From: Membranipora membranacea
Lineage: Eukaryota; Bryozoa; Gymnolaemata; Cheilostomatida; Membraniporidae
Direction: 5' to 3'
Assembly: GCA_914767715.1 (NCBI GenBank)
Contig: OU612075.1
Location: 19,592,001-19,656,000, forward strand
Length of the DNA stretch: 64,000 nucleotides
Below the pieces are notes generated by a model, which had not been told where the DNA came from, made no database searches, and saw only the letters and a program-made list of their open reading frames with translations. The position numbers were made by a program, and so were the translations under genes. Positions 12,662-23,978 of the stretch are shown one piece after another; positions within the stretch are counted from its first letter, which is position 1, and each line of letters begins with the position of its first letter.

Positions 12662-14747
12662 CTGATAATTATGCCCAAAGAAGGCCTTAGCGATGAGGAC
12701 TGGGAGAGGAGACTTCAGGTGTATACCAAGGTTTCAAAAGCTATGAAACAAGGCATGGCTCCAAGGAAGGACAATAGAAGAATCTACGCCAAATATATGG
12801 CCATTGCCACATGCCCCAAACAAGAAAAGTCCGCCTCGCAGAGAAGTGTCTATGGTGGAGCAATCCACTGCAAATGTGGATACCACAACAAAATAGTAAG
12901 TCGGTGATATACTCTCATTTTAATAATTTAATGTATTGCATGACCTACCCACCTACATGGTGATAATCAATTAAAATTACAACTTACTAGAGACTTGTAC
13001 TGAACTATGTAAGAATTATGAAAAGTGTAGTATTAAGAAGTATATATTTTCCCCTTGAACCCCTGTGTCATCATAGAGTTGAAATTAATTTGCTCGATCC
13101 CACCATTATTTTTTGTTCTACAGCGACCCTCTGTGAGCCCTTCAGCCCTTCAAGCCGCTGCGACTCGTATTCCAAGACGGGCACAGGTAAGCATCTGGAT
13201 TTGTGATTTCATAATTTATATTTAATATACTGTAAACAGAAATTGCAAGTAGCATACTGTGTTACATATGGATTTATAGAACCTACAATCTTTGTGAAAT
13301 AATTTGTACTAGAATTATTAAATGCTGGGTAGTCGTACAGTACATTTGCCTGATGATGATAACTAAATCGGTCTCACTCCTCTGAATTACAACATGTCAT
13401 CTACTGCATGGGTTAATTTGCTATAAAATGCTCTTCCCCACCCACTGACCCTGACCTGGATTTATTTCTTACAATAATATTTTTCTATTTTTATAAAACA
13501 GATGCACAGGGTGTGCCAGGATATGAAGTTATTGACTAAGTTGCTGAGCGCGTGATAAATGTGGCTGGAACAGCCTTTACCGATACACAAGTTAGGATGA
13601 TTTTGGCGTGTATCAACAGACTACACAAATCTGATATACACATATTCCACCAACTTAAGAAAACTAACTCTATTCTAGTGGGAGTGTCCCGTAGGGCAAC
13701 AGCTGCCTCAAGTACTGTCGAGCAGACCAAGAGGTAAGAAATATCTTTTGTTCGATGCAGGATTGTCTAGTGAAATAAAGTCACTTATACCTATTTTGTA
13801 ACCTTACACTTATCTTTGCTCCTCAGGCAGATGCAGATTGTCCCATAACAAAAAAGCAGGGAAAGATCATCTTAATTCTAATTACAGGATCTCCACGGGG
13901 AGGTGTTCAGGCCCTGAACCCTGGCTGCCGCCGTCTAACCGAAGCTTTATTCACAAAGTTCATGCTACTCCACCCTGCACCGTTACAAATAGCCAAGAGG
14001 TAATTCTCAAGCCGCTTTCAGCTGGTAAACAACAAGTACAGGCTTATACATAGTTACTACTATAACAGTCAGTTGCTGTCTGACTCATTACTGTGCCTGC
14101 CGCCAACCAATCTTGCTCTCATAAATACTTGGTGAGAACTAGCATGCTGTTCCAATAGGGATATTATGCACTAGATACTTGAGTCCTCTCACTGATGTTA
14201 CAACCTATAGAGGAGGACGTGTAAATAATCACTCAAGTTTTCAAATCATAAATAAAGAGCAAGAGTGATTTATCTAGATTAATCAGCTTACCTCCCTTTG
14301 TATATCATATATTTATAAGAGATTCTTTAAACTTATTTGCAGGCATGACCAGACAACTAGGAAACTTGAGTTACAAAGCCTGGGGCATGGTATTGAAAAG
14401 GCACCACACCTCATCATAGCGACCGACCCTCTACCAACAGTAGCCGCAACTCTGCCGCCTACTGAACCGAAAACCCATTACCGGTAACTTTACTAGCTAT
14501 AGCCGGGCTAGGAAAGCTCTCGCTACCACAAAGCAGATCCACAATCTATAAGCGTAAGAGAGCAGATGCTGCTGGTAAGCCAACAGGTCAAAGAAAACAG
14601 TTCTTATGCTCACGATGCCAGTTACCTAAGACAAAAGCAACTGGGCATCGCCAACATGCTGTCGTAAAAGGCAAGACATCCTGCCCTAAAGAAGATGGAA
14701 GCTATGATGTGTGGGCTTCTATAGTCAAATCTTGGAAGCGTGATTAA
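12662..14747 (+). pseudogene. Decayed multi-exon gene of an uncharacterised transposon-associated family
   Basis: Five splice-bounded blocks can be read: 12662-12895 (start ATG 12671, MPKEGLSDEDWERRL), 13124-13186, 13502-13733 (GVPGYEVID, then a TAA at 13537, then VAERVINVAGTAFTDTQV), about 13828-14000 (LTEALFTKFMLLHPAPLQIA) and 14343-14747. The last ends in a zinc-knuckle-like CSRCQLPKTKATGHRQH...C segment and the stop after SWKRD. The intron between the fourth and fifth blocks is in phase (AG|G). The order of a PGY..D block, an E.L...L..HPAP block and a C-x2-C...GH...C C-terminus recalls an unnamed repeat-encoded family in fish and marine invertebrates; that is recollection, not a search. 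At least one in-frame stop and two frame changes (near 13500 and 14486-14547) show decay. Confidence 0.5.
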
Positions 14748-15433
14748 CTCCATACGTTTGCTTCATTTTATCACAATCAGTATTACTCTCAATATCAATT
14801 TCATTTGCCGCTTCCTAGAATTTCTTGATGCGTGATCACAATAACTTATATTCTGATCCAAATTCAGTTTGGTTTACTTCTAGGGAAATCAATTCTTTTT
14901 TTTTACTTGCCGGTCATAAATCACATCACTTATTTTTATATCAAAAACTTTGTATGCCTGAATCTCATCCTTACCTATTTACACCTGTATTTCAAGACTA
15001 GTCTGCCAAATACAGTTTTATATTTACGCTGAACTAATGTAAGCTGATTCACCCGACTAAGCCAGCAGATGCATAGAACATTTCGTTCTTAGTTTCAAAG
15101 ACTAAGCTGTATTTTCAACAAATGTCATCGGTCCATAATTCTCCTGTCAGATCATGATATGACATAGTCCACTAAACTTTAATGTCTTGAAGATAAACAA
15201 GACCGTTGAGAAGCTGTTAACGATCCTGATAATACCTATCCATAGCTACACCAGAGAGGTTTACACCAAAATCCTCAAAAATATGCAAAACAGATATGGA
15301 AGAGTTCTCTCCCCATACAACATGAGAAGACAACTCAATATAGAATTCGTAGCATGCTTAGAAGGAAACCGAATCCTGAGTTCTGGTAGATAGATGCGTG
15401 TAAATTGATGGGAATTTAGCAGATTAGCAATTA
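14748..15433. other. No gene recognised
   Basis: AT-rich sequence with short open frames only. The minus-strand Lys/Glu-rich frame that covers 15261-15596 is the complement of the pyrimidine tract next to it. Confidence 0.5.
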
Positions 15434-15533
15434 CTTTTCTTGCTTTTCCTTTTTTCCTTTTTTTTCCTCCCTTCTTTTCTTTTTCTCTCCTTTTTTCCTC
15501 TTTTTTTTCTTTTCCCTTTTCCCCCCTCCCACC
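15434..15533. repeat. Roughly 100-bp polypyrimidine tract
   Basis: The plus strand is almost entirely C and T (runs of T6-T8, CTTTT, CCCCCC) over about 100 bases, with very few purines. It lies directly beside a tRNA-Lys-like 5' half on the minus strand, of which it forms the 3' side. Confidence 0.9.
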
Positions 15534-15554
15534 GAGAACATTATCCCCCTGCTT

Positions 15555-15580
15555 TGCTCTACCGACTGAGCTATCCGGGC
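15555..15580 (-). pseudogene. tRNA-Lys-like 5' half
   Basis: On the minus strand the bases GCCCGGATAGCTCAG followed by TCGGTAGAGCA match the first 26 nt of animal tRNA-Lys(UUU): acceptor strand, D stem and loop with the A box. After this the sequence departs (AAGCAGGGGG) and runs into the purine-rich strand of the neighbouring tract. No T arm follows in the expected place. It may be a truncated tRNA gene or the head of a tRNA-Lys-derived SINE. Confidence 0.65.
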
Positions 15581-15687
15581 TACCTATTTCCACCATTTCA
15601 CTTATTTCAAAGTAAAATTATATCGATATTTAGATGGTGCTTTTAATAAGGACCCGTGTCTAGAAATGATTTTGTTTCATTTGATTG

Positions 15688-15959
15688 TAGGCCGCCACAA
15701 CCCAGCATTGTTCGCTAATTGTGGTTCATATTGTTCTTACACATTTGAAGCTTCAATCCTTGCTAAAAGAGATTGTCTCATTATTTGAAGATATAAATGT
15801 CTTGTGTTATCCTACTCAATTTGTGAGGATCGTAGTATTTGCCAACATCCCCAGATTCCCTGTACCCAGAGTATATCATGCTGATTCCAGATTAAAACAC
15901 TTTTCTCATGAACCTGTAATTAAAATGAGAAGACGTACAAGTATGTGCTCAATGTTATG
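15688..15959 (+). other. Splice-bounded open frame, unknown
   Basis: An acceptor-like TTGATTGTAG precedes 90 open codons ending in TGA. The translation has an amphipathic leucine-rich start (LTHLKLQSLLKEIVSLFED) and a basic end (VIKMRRRTS). It could be an upstream exon of the transposase relic at 16.8-17.7 kb, in the same orientation, but no family motif confirms that. Confidence 0.3.
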
Positions 15960-16786
15960 AATATGGTATTTAGTCACTACGTTTGGATCCAGGCATGGCC
16001 AAAAGATATATGTGCATTAGTTTGTCACAAGGTTATAAAGTCTCTCCAGGCTTCAAGGAAAGTATGTGTTACAAACAATCATTTGAGGTCACACAGGAAA
16101 GGGTATGTTGGGTTCACAGATCACAAGTTTTAAGGTGACGTTTGGAGACATGCGTGCACTAAGTCGTCTTCAAGGTCGAATATGGACATTGATGTTTTTG
16201 AGTAACTTATGGAGATTGTGCTACTGCAGTTTACGATGAGGGTCTAACTCCGTAAAAGCATTTGAGTAGTTTGTCGCCTACTTGTGGTGGTCCATAGTAT
16301 GAAGTTCCTTACAACTTATCAGCAGAAAAGTTTCCTCACCTATGCACTGATCTTGAGAAGTCAGCACAAGCCAATAACAAGACGTGATATTCAATTGTTA
16401 GACAGTAAATTTGACATATATTGTATTTAATTATGTACATTATTCAAAATTTAAGTTTAAAATGATGAGCCACATCACCTACAGTAGGAAACTGGGATCA
16501 TAGCGATGTATTGCCTCAACCTGACCAATATGAACCACTATGATCCTTGCGAAAACATTTAAAAGGTAATAAAATTCTATTTTACACAATTTTTATTTTT
16601 TTGCTATTTTTATTTGCCCTATGAGCTCAAAATATTCGATTTACTGGGGTATAAATATCCACTTTTCTAATAGGACTGACCATTTAAGTATTAGGCTCAC
16701 TGTGCCTTTAAACGTATCTATATCAATATTGTATTGCTCATACCTCAAAGATTAAATCTTCATCTCAACATAACCTACGCTTGCAG

Positions 16787-17715
16787 TTTTTCAGATTAGT
16801 TGGTGCAAAGAGATTTCATGATGGACAATCAAACCAATATGATTGTGACCTCACAGCTGATAAAGGTAACACCGTCAGCAATCAGTTAATTGGACCCCGT
16901 TTTCGAAACTAAAGGAAGGTGAAAACCATTTCACTTTACGTAAGTTACAACCATGTGTGAATGTCCTCCACTGCACCGAAATGAGTTGTTTACAAATAAG
17001 TTGGGATTGACTCCAGTGCACTGAAATCAACGAAAATGGAATACACTGAGAATCAAACACAGCGAGGTCAATATGTTTTCAACTTTTAGCATGGTTTTAT
17101 TCCAATAGTCCACAGAATATGCAAACAGCAATGCTATGGAGTTTTAATAGGGGTCATGCAGGGCTGAATTATCACAGCGTCGCTGTAAAAAGTGTCACCA
17201 CAGACAGACTCAGAGGTGTGGGTGTATACATGCGTAAGGAGCGGAAGGACGCCAAGCACTTCTATGATATATGGCATATCTCCAAAGGTAACACCAGATG
17301 TTTACTTTGCAGTGATTGCAATTTCCCTTCATCAGGGATTCTACAGATAAATCCCTAAAATACACTGGAAACAAGTCACTGTCAAAAATAAAATAATTTT
17401 TCAGTCATTACGATATGTAGTATCCAATTGCTAGGATTTTTTTGAAACCACAATATGGGCTGCATAAGCAACAATATTCAGGCCTGAAGAAAACACTCTC
17501 AAAAAAATCAAAACTTGAGCCTTACAAACTCTCTCATGCCAGCAGGTCAGGAAATACCCGGATGAAATCCAAAACCAACCATCTTTATTGGGTGGTGTTC
17601 TCAACAGATGATCCTGAACTAAGTGTTGCTAGGTGGAAGATTCTAATTAACCACATAAGATACAACCATACACAATGTGAGCATGGTCCTCTGACGAAGC
17701 AATGCGTGCTTATAG
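16787..17715 (+). pseudogene. DDE-type transposase relic with WHISK motif (copy 1)
   Basis: Three blocks. 16787-16865 reads FFRLVGAKRFHDGQSNQYD, ending phase 1. The block ending at 17287 (start near 17112-17157) reads TTDRLRGVGVYMRKERKDA then KHFYDIWHISK. 17482-17715 reads LKKTLSKKSKLEPY...NHLYWVVFSTDD...RWKILINHIRYNH...CEHGPL. Joining 17287 to 17482 completes a Gly codon in phase 1 and gives WHISKG-LKK, the continuity expected of the animal family with TDRH..I.KYMR...H.FDVWHVAKG.KKKL and later NHLYWC...W....NH. The Asp of TTDR is a plausible catalytic acid. The C-terminal half with the expected Glu is missing here, so the copy is partial. Superfamily placement (IS4-like or Kolobok-like) is unsure. 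Confidence 0.65.
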
Positions 17716-17945
17716 GTAACTACACAATAAGGGTTTATTGACCACACAACCTAGTTATTGGACTGTAGGAGTGATCTAGTCTTTGACCAAAAAATGACAG
17801 CTCTAGTATCTGTGCAGGTATGGCATGTGCAACCGATTGATCAATCACATTGCATATGAAGTGTACCTCAAATAATTGACAATACTTTTAGTAAGTGCTA
17901 TGATGGGTCGACAAAGCAAATTGCGAACCCGCAGCGTCCATCACT

Positions 17946-18240
17946 ATGTCATCATCGGCTAACAGAACAGAAATCCTGAATACCTTGTGGGAAATTGCAA
18001 CTAGACTTGAATCTATCAAAAAGCGGTTTGATTACATAGATGACCGGTTTTAATCCCTCAACCGAAAAATTTCTTCATTAGAACAGTCAACAGTATCACT
18101 CTGACACTATTAAAAATTCATAAGATGGTGTCTCATAAGTTCATAACTAAAATCTCATATGGCGAATGTCAAATCCCTCCACAATAATACCAATGACCAA
18201 GATCTAGAAGCAGCAGGGGAATGCCTCGAAATCCAGGACT
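17946..18240 (+). mobile_element. LINE ORF1-like coiled-coil relic
   Basis: An ATG at 17946 opens ILNTLWEIATRLESIKKRFD then YIDDRF, a TAA, and in the same frame SLNRKISSLEQSTVSL. Leu/Ile spacing every 3-4 residues with 'RLESIKKRFDYID' is typical of the coiled coil at the start of LINE ORF1 proteins. The frame has stops and no reverse transcriptase follows. Confidence 0.4.
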
Positions 18241-19375
18241 AGAAATAGTCGAAGGTACTTGAGATTTAGACATCGGTCACACGCATGCAGCTCAGTTTGG
18301 GACAAATCAAAATCTGAATCAAAAACGAAACCTCTGCTACAGAGACACTGCAAATCTAATCTGGTGACAAAGAGAAGGTATTCATTGACACAATGATTTC
18401 TCACATAAAGTTAGGCATTGCCAAAAAAGTTTACTTACTTACTTATTATATGCTCTTTCCCCATCAGGATTAACATCCTAGCTGATCAGCATTCAAACCT
18501 AACTTCAAAGTAGTGCTGTAACAATTTTGTACTTAACTAGGGCAGCCTCGATTCTGGCTTCGATTTTTCGATTTTACACCTTTGATTTCGACCAACCCTT
18601 ATCCCGATTTCTATTTTCGATTTCTCCTTTTCGGTATTTTCGATATTAGGTATTGATTTATGGTTTTAATGATGTGGCCAAGAATAGAAACACAGGGCCC
18701 TAAATTAGACATTTATTCACAGCTACAATTCATCCAAAGATGTAGCCTATGTAAAAAAGGCACTCGCAGGCTTTGACCCCAAAAAGCTATTCAGAACATG
18801 GACATAAAGTATAATATTGAAAAAATAACAATTGATCTTTTGACATGTTAGATTGACCAACACCAGACCTGGCAGTGATACCAGTACTGCCGCTGCTGCT
18901 CCTTGACCCCTGAAGTGAGCCTGAGGCAGCATCCTCCCCGTACCATCAGTATCACCAATGTCTCATCACTGTTGGCTGATGCAACTTTGTCCCTCGCCTT
19001 CGGGTACTGATCAGTTTAGTGTTAATACAGTTAATAATATAATATAATATAGATGAGAACGTTAATTTCACCAAACATTATAGATTATCAAATTCTCTGT
19101 TAGTTTGTTCGCAATAACCCCGAGTTATTTGAGAATTGTGATGAAGGGGATTTTGATGGATTGGGGCTTTTAACCTGGATGCGGTGAGTGCTCATTATAA
19201 TATTAGAAAGAATGGTATTACAAAAAAAGCTTGTAGTACTAACAAAAATTGTCAAAAAGTGGTATTTTGCATGATGTTGAAATTTGAGTATGAATATGAT
19301 ATGCAGACCAGTGAATTGGTGTTATTAATTCATTTTTGCAGTTCAAATCAAAATCTATTTATATAATATGCTGCA
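18241..19375. other. No gene; TTTCGATTT-rich patch
   Basis: At 18548-18652 the motif TTTTCGATTT and close variants recur seven or so times in about 100 bp. Nothing else is recognisable, and a TAATA run lies at 19032-19048. Confidence 0.45.
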
Positions 19376-19381
19376 AACTGT

Positions 19382-19669
19382 CGTTGCTGGGTTGGAACAG
19401 AACTTCAAAGCCAAAGATAAATACAGTCAGTGAGATGTATAACCAGTCTATCACAGTTGGCTGTCTTGGAACTGTCAAAACACAACTGCAGGATACATCT
19501 CAAACTTGTCACTCTTGTTTTGCCACAATTCAACAGCTAAATTCGCCATTGAGTACAGAACCATCAAACCGCATACTCAACACACCTCCTATAAGCCAGA
19601 CTAAACGACAAAAAGTCTCGTCTGCTTCTCACAGTGGCCTGTCTACAATCTCTAGGAAGTACTCTTGAT
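19382..19669 (+). other. Open frame resembling an N-terminal exon of a transposon protein
   Basis: The frame contains TCHSCFATIQQLNS, a CxxC pair followed by a helix, then a Ser/Thr/Pro-rich linker with TEPSNRILNTPPISQ and a basic patch (TKRQK), ending at a stop. Cys-pair plus linker is the usual N-terminal style of several repeat-encoded nuclear proteins near DUF6589- or THAP-type genes. It sits upstream of the relics at 20.2 and 21.3 kb. Assignment is weak. Confidence 0.3.
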
Positions 19670-20158
19670 GGCATACACCTTCAAGTCTGCCAAAATTTTG
19701 CTGCTGTGTATATCATAATATTTCGTTACGGAGGTATTTTTTGTTCAGAATCAGACATGGGTGCGCCAACTTTGTCTTTTTGGGAATTCAGCGTTGCTTC
19801 TTTTGTCTCAAGCAGTATTTGAAAGCTTCAATTTGTTTTGAGACCTTAAGCAACGTTGTTGCTAGATTTCATTTCTGCAATCCACTTGAGAAGACAAAGT
19901 TTTCACACACTGAGAAACAGTAACAACAAAAGACAAATTGAAGCTTGGTCAAAAGACTGTCATGGTATGTTTTCTCTGGTTATATTCCAGTAATTTCTCA
20001 CTTTCCTCCAATTATTTGATATCAACTTTATATCAAGCAGAAATTCATGAGGTAGAACAGAGGTATTTAATCAACTCGAGAGTGAGATAATCTAGGGTAT
20101 AAGTTTTAGGATACTTGAATGTACCTCTGAATGATAATTTTTTTTAAATTGACAGGTT

Positions 20159-20544
20159 TCACAGGATTATCGACCGAGAACCAAACGTGACACATAACAG
20201 AAACTATTTTTCAAATTTGCTTCCCCTTTGTACCTAATATGCTCGTGTGACCAAAGCACAAAACATAAGTTCATCGGGGACCATGAATACACTGGCTGGC
20301 TGGAAGAGAGGGAAGAGGAGATAGAATACATTCTAGAGCATACCACTGAAGATTTTGAACAAAGCCTTCTCAGCAGGGCAATAAGAGAAGGCTGAAGAGA
20401 AGGCCAGAATATTACTGAAACCAGCTTCATAGCTCTGCGCAGACAGCTGTTTTCCGAAGGGAACCCGTTTATACTTAGCAATAAACCTGTGTGCCAAGAT
20501 ATAATGGAACAATTCTTCGATCATATTCCAGAGCCCTGCGATTG
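20159..20544 (+). pseudogene. Coding relic, unknown family
   Basis: An acceptor-like TTGACAG at 20158 precedes FHRIIDREPNVTHNRNYF. After a frame change near 20217 comes LYLICSCDQSTKHKFIGDHE, then EYTGWLEEREEEIEYILEH. A single TGA (about 20392) interrupts a frame that continues through ITETSFIALRRQLFSEGN to a stop at 20544. The amino-acid pattern is clearly protein-like and contains an acidic helix (EEREEEIEYILE). I do not recognise the family. It may be part of the same gene as the MULE tail at 21.3-21.8 kb. Confidence 0.4.
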
Positions 20545-20574
20545 ATTAGCTACCAAATGTGAGAATATAAAACC

Positions 20575-20790
20575 ATGGGCCATTGGGGCAAAATGCCAGT
20601 TTCACAATGCCATTACCGTAATGTCATGGCCATAATGCCATAGGACATCAGTGATAACACCAGTAGTACGAAAATGCAAGTCTTGTCAAAATACCAGTGG
20701 ATATAATGCTGGATTGGACATAATACCATTTGGGACAACATACCATATCCCAAGATACCATTGCCATAATGTCATAATATGTAACCAAAG
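20575..20790. repeat. Degenerate tandem repeat around ATAATGCCAT
   Basis: Units near 20 bp with a core of (C/A)ATAATGCCA or AATACCA(T/G) recur about ten times between 20575 and 20785, heavily mutated. It behaves like an old minisatellite. Confidence 0.55.
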
Positions 20791-21265
20791 GAAATCAAGC
20801 CAAGCTGTATTGTTTTTGTTAGTTATATTCCAGCTGCGAGTTGCAAGTTTCTAAGTTTCTAGTTTGAATTTTTATAATCTCTGGGGTTTGTTGGGCCATA
20901 TGTGTACTGAATGCTAGATGTGTGTTGCAGAAATTGCAGCCAAATATTGCACAGCCAACTCTGTGGAATATGGCAAATTGATTGACTCTCTAAATTTGAC
21001 CAACTTTATGTCTCGGCTTGAAGGGTTCTGACTGGTCTTGACTGATGCTATTTCTGGAATCATGAAGGTTAGCATGATTGAGCATAGTGTGGCAAAAATT
21101 TTGTTGTTGAGTTAATGAGTATGCGGTTTAGCATGAAAATACAGTCTTTTTCAGCGCCAAGACACTGAAAAAGTGAAAAATTTGATTTACCCAACACTAA
21201 CATCGCAGTTTCAAGAACAGTTATAATGATTATAGACAAAAACTATGTACGTTATCCTCTAACAG

Positions 21266-21830
21266 TGCAGTGAGCGGCCAAGGGGTTGGGATTCATGGCA
21301 AGGAGGAATGGTGAGCCTTGCTTTCCTTCCAACAAATGTAATATGCATATGATGAGAGTGGATGACTTACCACGGACCAACAACTATTGTGAGTCATGGA
21401 ATGTCAGGTGAGGAACTAAGCATAAACCATACATCATCTGTGACACTTTTTCATTTGTAGAAAAAAAATTTGTATCAGCCAAAACCATATTAACTCATAA
21501 AGGTCAATTACAAAAGTGATGTTTATGCAGAGCAATTAAAAAAGCTGTTATCTTGAAATGTTCGCAAAATAGCTTAGTTATTTATTTGACCAAATTATTG
21601 AATTATTGAACTAGAATTTAATCCTTTGCATTGTCAGAATGAAGAAGCTCAAGGGAACGCATCATCCAACTCTGTGGGATCTATTCAAAACTCTAAGAGA
21701 AGAGGAGATGGTTGCGAGACTTGATATCAAGAACGCAGCCATTGGAAACCCTCGAGTCCTGACAAGCAGGCTTAAGGAATGGTGCAGGCAGTATGATGAA
21801 GGAGACATCTTTATCAACAGAAAAGGATAA
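21266..21830 (+). pseudogene. MULE-type transposase, C-terminal part
   Basis: Two exons. The first ends at 21407 and reads NKCNMHMMRVDD then LPRTNNYCESWNVR. The second, 21638-21830, reads MKKLKGTHHPTLWDLFKTLR and EEEMVARLDIKNAAIG before a stop. The junction AG|A gives one Arg codon, keeping the frame. PRTNN-x2-E-x-W-x2-R followed by HP-x-LW-x-hydrophobic-LR-x-E is the conserved C-terminal block of MULE transposases, and the Glu of CESW is the third catalytic acid. The first two acids should lie upstream and were not found within 1 kb, so this is a 3' remnant. The remaining part has no stop inside it. Confidence 0.8.
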
Positions 21831-21839
21831 AAAATATTG

Positions 21840-22560
21840 GTGGAAAGCACCAGCCCATCATATTGAGCATTGACGCTTTCTTAATAGCTTGACTACTTTT
21901 TTACTCAGAATGCTTCAGATTATTATTGCGTGTACAACAATCTACTTTTAAACTTATTTGATTACATATTAAGAGTTGTCTCATTTGAAAAGAATAACAG
22001 ACAACTCCTATATTGTTAATAAACTGCTTAAATACAAACCTTAACAATATATATCTCAACCAGTCCTATTCTGAAAGCTATGAATGAATGATATGCCATC
22101 AAACTCCCAAGAGTCCAAATACCAAGATAAATAATAACATTAGGGCAAAGCCATTTTTGCGCAACTCAAAAGAAGATGATCACGAGGTTTATCTTATGAT
22201 TAAAACATTTTCCTTCCCTTAAGCTATTAAGTGTACATATGGCAACGGGATTTTACGTTTTGACATTTAAAGTGATCAGAAGTGAGCAGTGAAATTCATC
22301 AGCCAGTTAAAAATAAGAGAAATTGCACAAAGCTTTTGTCTCTCGCAGATAGTAAATTATGATATTATTTAGGTACCCGAAACAAATTTGGGACTTACAA
22401 CCGTATACATGACAATATTGCTGTTGAATACTTTTCTCTTTTTAATGTATTGAAATATAAACAGGCCAAAACCATTTTTATTATTATATTGCTCCAAACA
22501 ATGAAAGCTTATGGGTATATAAGACGCAGTACAGTGTATGATTTTGATTCTGCCATTGTG
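21840..22560. other. No gene recognised
   Basis: AT-rich interval between the MULE tail and the P-element-type exon. No terminal inverted repeat was spotted here by eye. Confidence 0.5.
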
Positions 22561-22567
22561 GTTGCAG

Positions 22568-23380
22568 AAAAAACTATTTGAGATGGAAAGAAGGTATCAC
22601 TTGAGATACAGACCTTGTAGGAATACAAGCCAGCAAACATTCAAATATCTAGCCAACCTCCTCTGCCTTCCTTCTATACGCACACTGCAACGAATGGTCC
22701 AATGTTTCCAAAGGGCACCTGGATTCCATGAGCAGGTATTTAGCACACTCATAATCAAGGTGGAAGCAATGAGTGATTTAGATATGTACTGCACTGTGGT
22801 GTTTGAGGAGATTGCCATCAGGGCTGACATCTGTTACAACAGCAAAACGATGCAGTCGAGGACAAAATATGAAGCAAACAGTGTGGTAGTTTTCACTAAC
22901 CATGGCCTCAGAAGTAAATTGAAACAATCAGCTGGATATTTTCTAACATCTGGAATTATAAGCGCTACCATACTTCACGACCTGACACATGAATGCATAA
23001 AGAAACTCAGAGATGCTGGATTGATTCCGAAAGCCCTAATATGTGAACAGGGCCCTAAGAATAGAAAATTTCCCAAACATGTCTCTCTAAACCCGCTAGT
23101 TTTCTCCATCAATTACTCAGACACAATATATCTAACATATGATCCGCCACATTTTATTATAAAAGGTTTGGAACAATTTCAAAAGGAACACGCTGTCTAT
23201 GGGTGGAGATGACATTCGCTGGGATGATTTGGTGCAGATTTTTTCTCCATTATGAGAGCTTAAGGTGGCCATAAAGAAACCCCGAATAATGTCCAGTTTA
23301 GAGCAGCATTTAGACAGGCCTCGACTATGCAGATGCTAAGCAAAAGGTACACCACTGCTTGGACGTTAGAGACAGATTAT
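22568..23380 (+). pseudogene. P-element/THAP9-type transposase relic
   Basis: After a TGCAG acceptor (22567) an open block runs to 23212. Landmarks: LPSIRTLQRMVQCFQ with PGFHEQVF (the LPS.RTL.R...PGF entry to the catalytic fold), CTVVFEEIAIRADICYN (family VFDEM.I...L.Y), VVFTNHGLRSKLKQSAGYF (family A.Q.L.FM..GL...WKQP..YF), ALICEQGPKNRKF (family VCDQG.NNR) and IYLTYDPPHFIIK (family DPPHLLK). The two sites that are usually catalytic Asp are Glu here. A stop at 23210-23212 cuts the frame, and beyond it scattered pieces (DDIRWDDLVQIFSPL; FRAAFRQASTMQML) suggest decayed continuation to about 23380. No THAP zinc finger or terminal repeat was found nearby. Confidence 0.85.
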
Positions 23381-23978
23381 GGATGGAGCTCAATAATAAT
23401 TTATATTATTTTAGAGATTGGTGCTGACTGACTCAGACTGCCCTCCTTGATAACAGTCTTTTCAACAAATTCACCTGATGAACTATGATATTTGTTTTAT
23501 GCATGATCTTGAACAGAATAATAATTTTGATTATAAATATATAAGTGCAACAAAACCAAATTACTTCTTACTTATGCCTTTCTCACTCTATGAGATTCCA
23601 CAAATGAATGAGGAGCTGGATGCTGAGAGTGAGAGAGATGCGCAGAGCCATGATTCAAATACAATAAATGGAACTAGCTCACGGGATTCATGTTTAATGT
23701 AATTTGTTATTGATTTAGTCTTGTGCTGTGGAATAATCACTCTTTGATCTAGACATTCTCAAGGTTGGTTAGATTTTTACATTGTTATCTTGGATACTGT
23801 GATCTGCTTCCATGCACATAGAGCGGTTGCACAAGGATAACACACCGCTTTATTTATGAGAACCATCATCTTATCATTCTGTACTCACAAAGTACGAAAC
23901 TGTGGTTCAGATTGAAATGAACACAAACCCATGCCATTTCTAATTGCTAATATGAACTCGTATTGCAATTTATTACAG
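23381..23978. other. No gene recognised
   Basis: A plus-strand open frame at 23478-23702 has an acidic Ser/Asp-rich end (NEELDAESERDAQSH) and no donor or acceptor in the right place. It could be linker sequence of either neighbour. Confidence 0.3.

Noticed and set aside
13838-14053. Alternative frame of the fourth block in the 12.7-14.7-kb gene (SHNKKAGKDHLNSNYR...)
   Set aside because: The frame with LTEALFTKFMLLHPAP joins in phase to the next exon and shows the family-like block; the alternative does not continue.
15261-15596. Lys/Glu-rich minus-strand frame of 111 codons
   Set aside because: Most of it is the complement of the pyrimidine tract and the tRNA-like half; low complexity explains the open frame.
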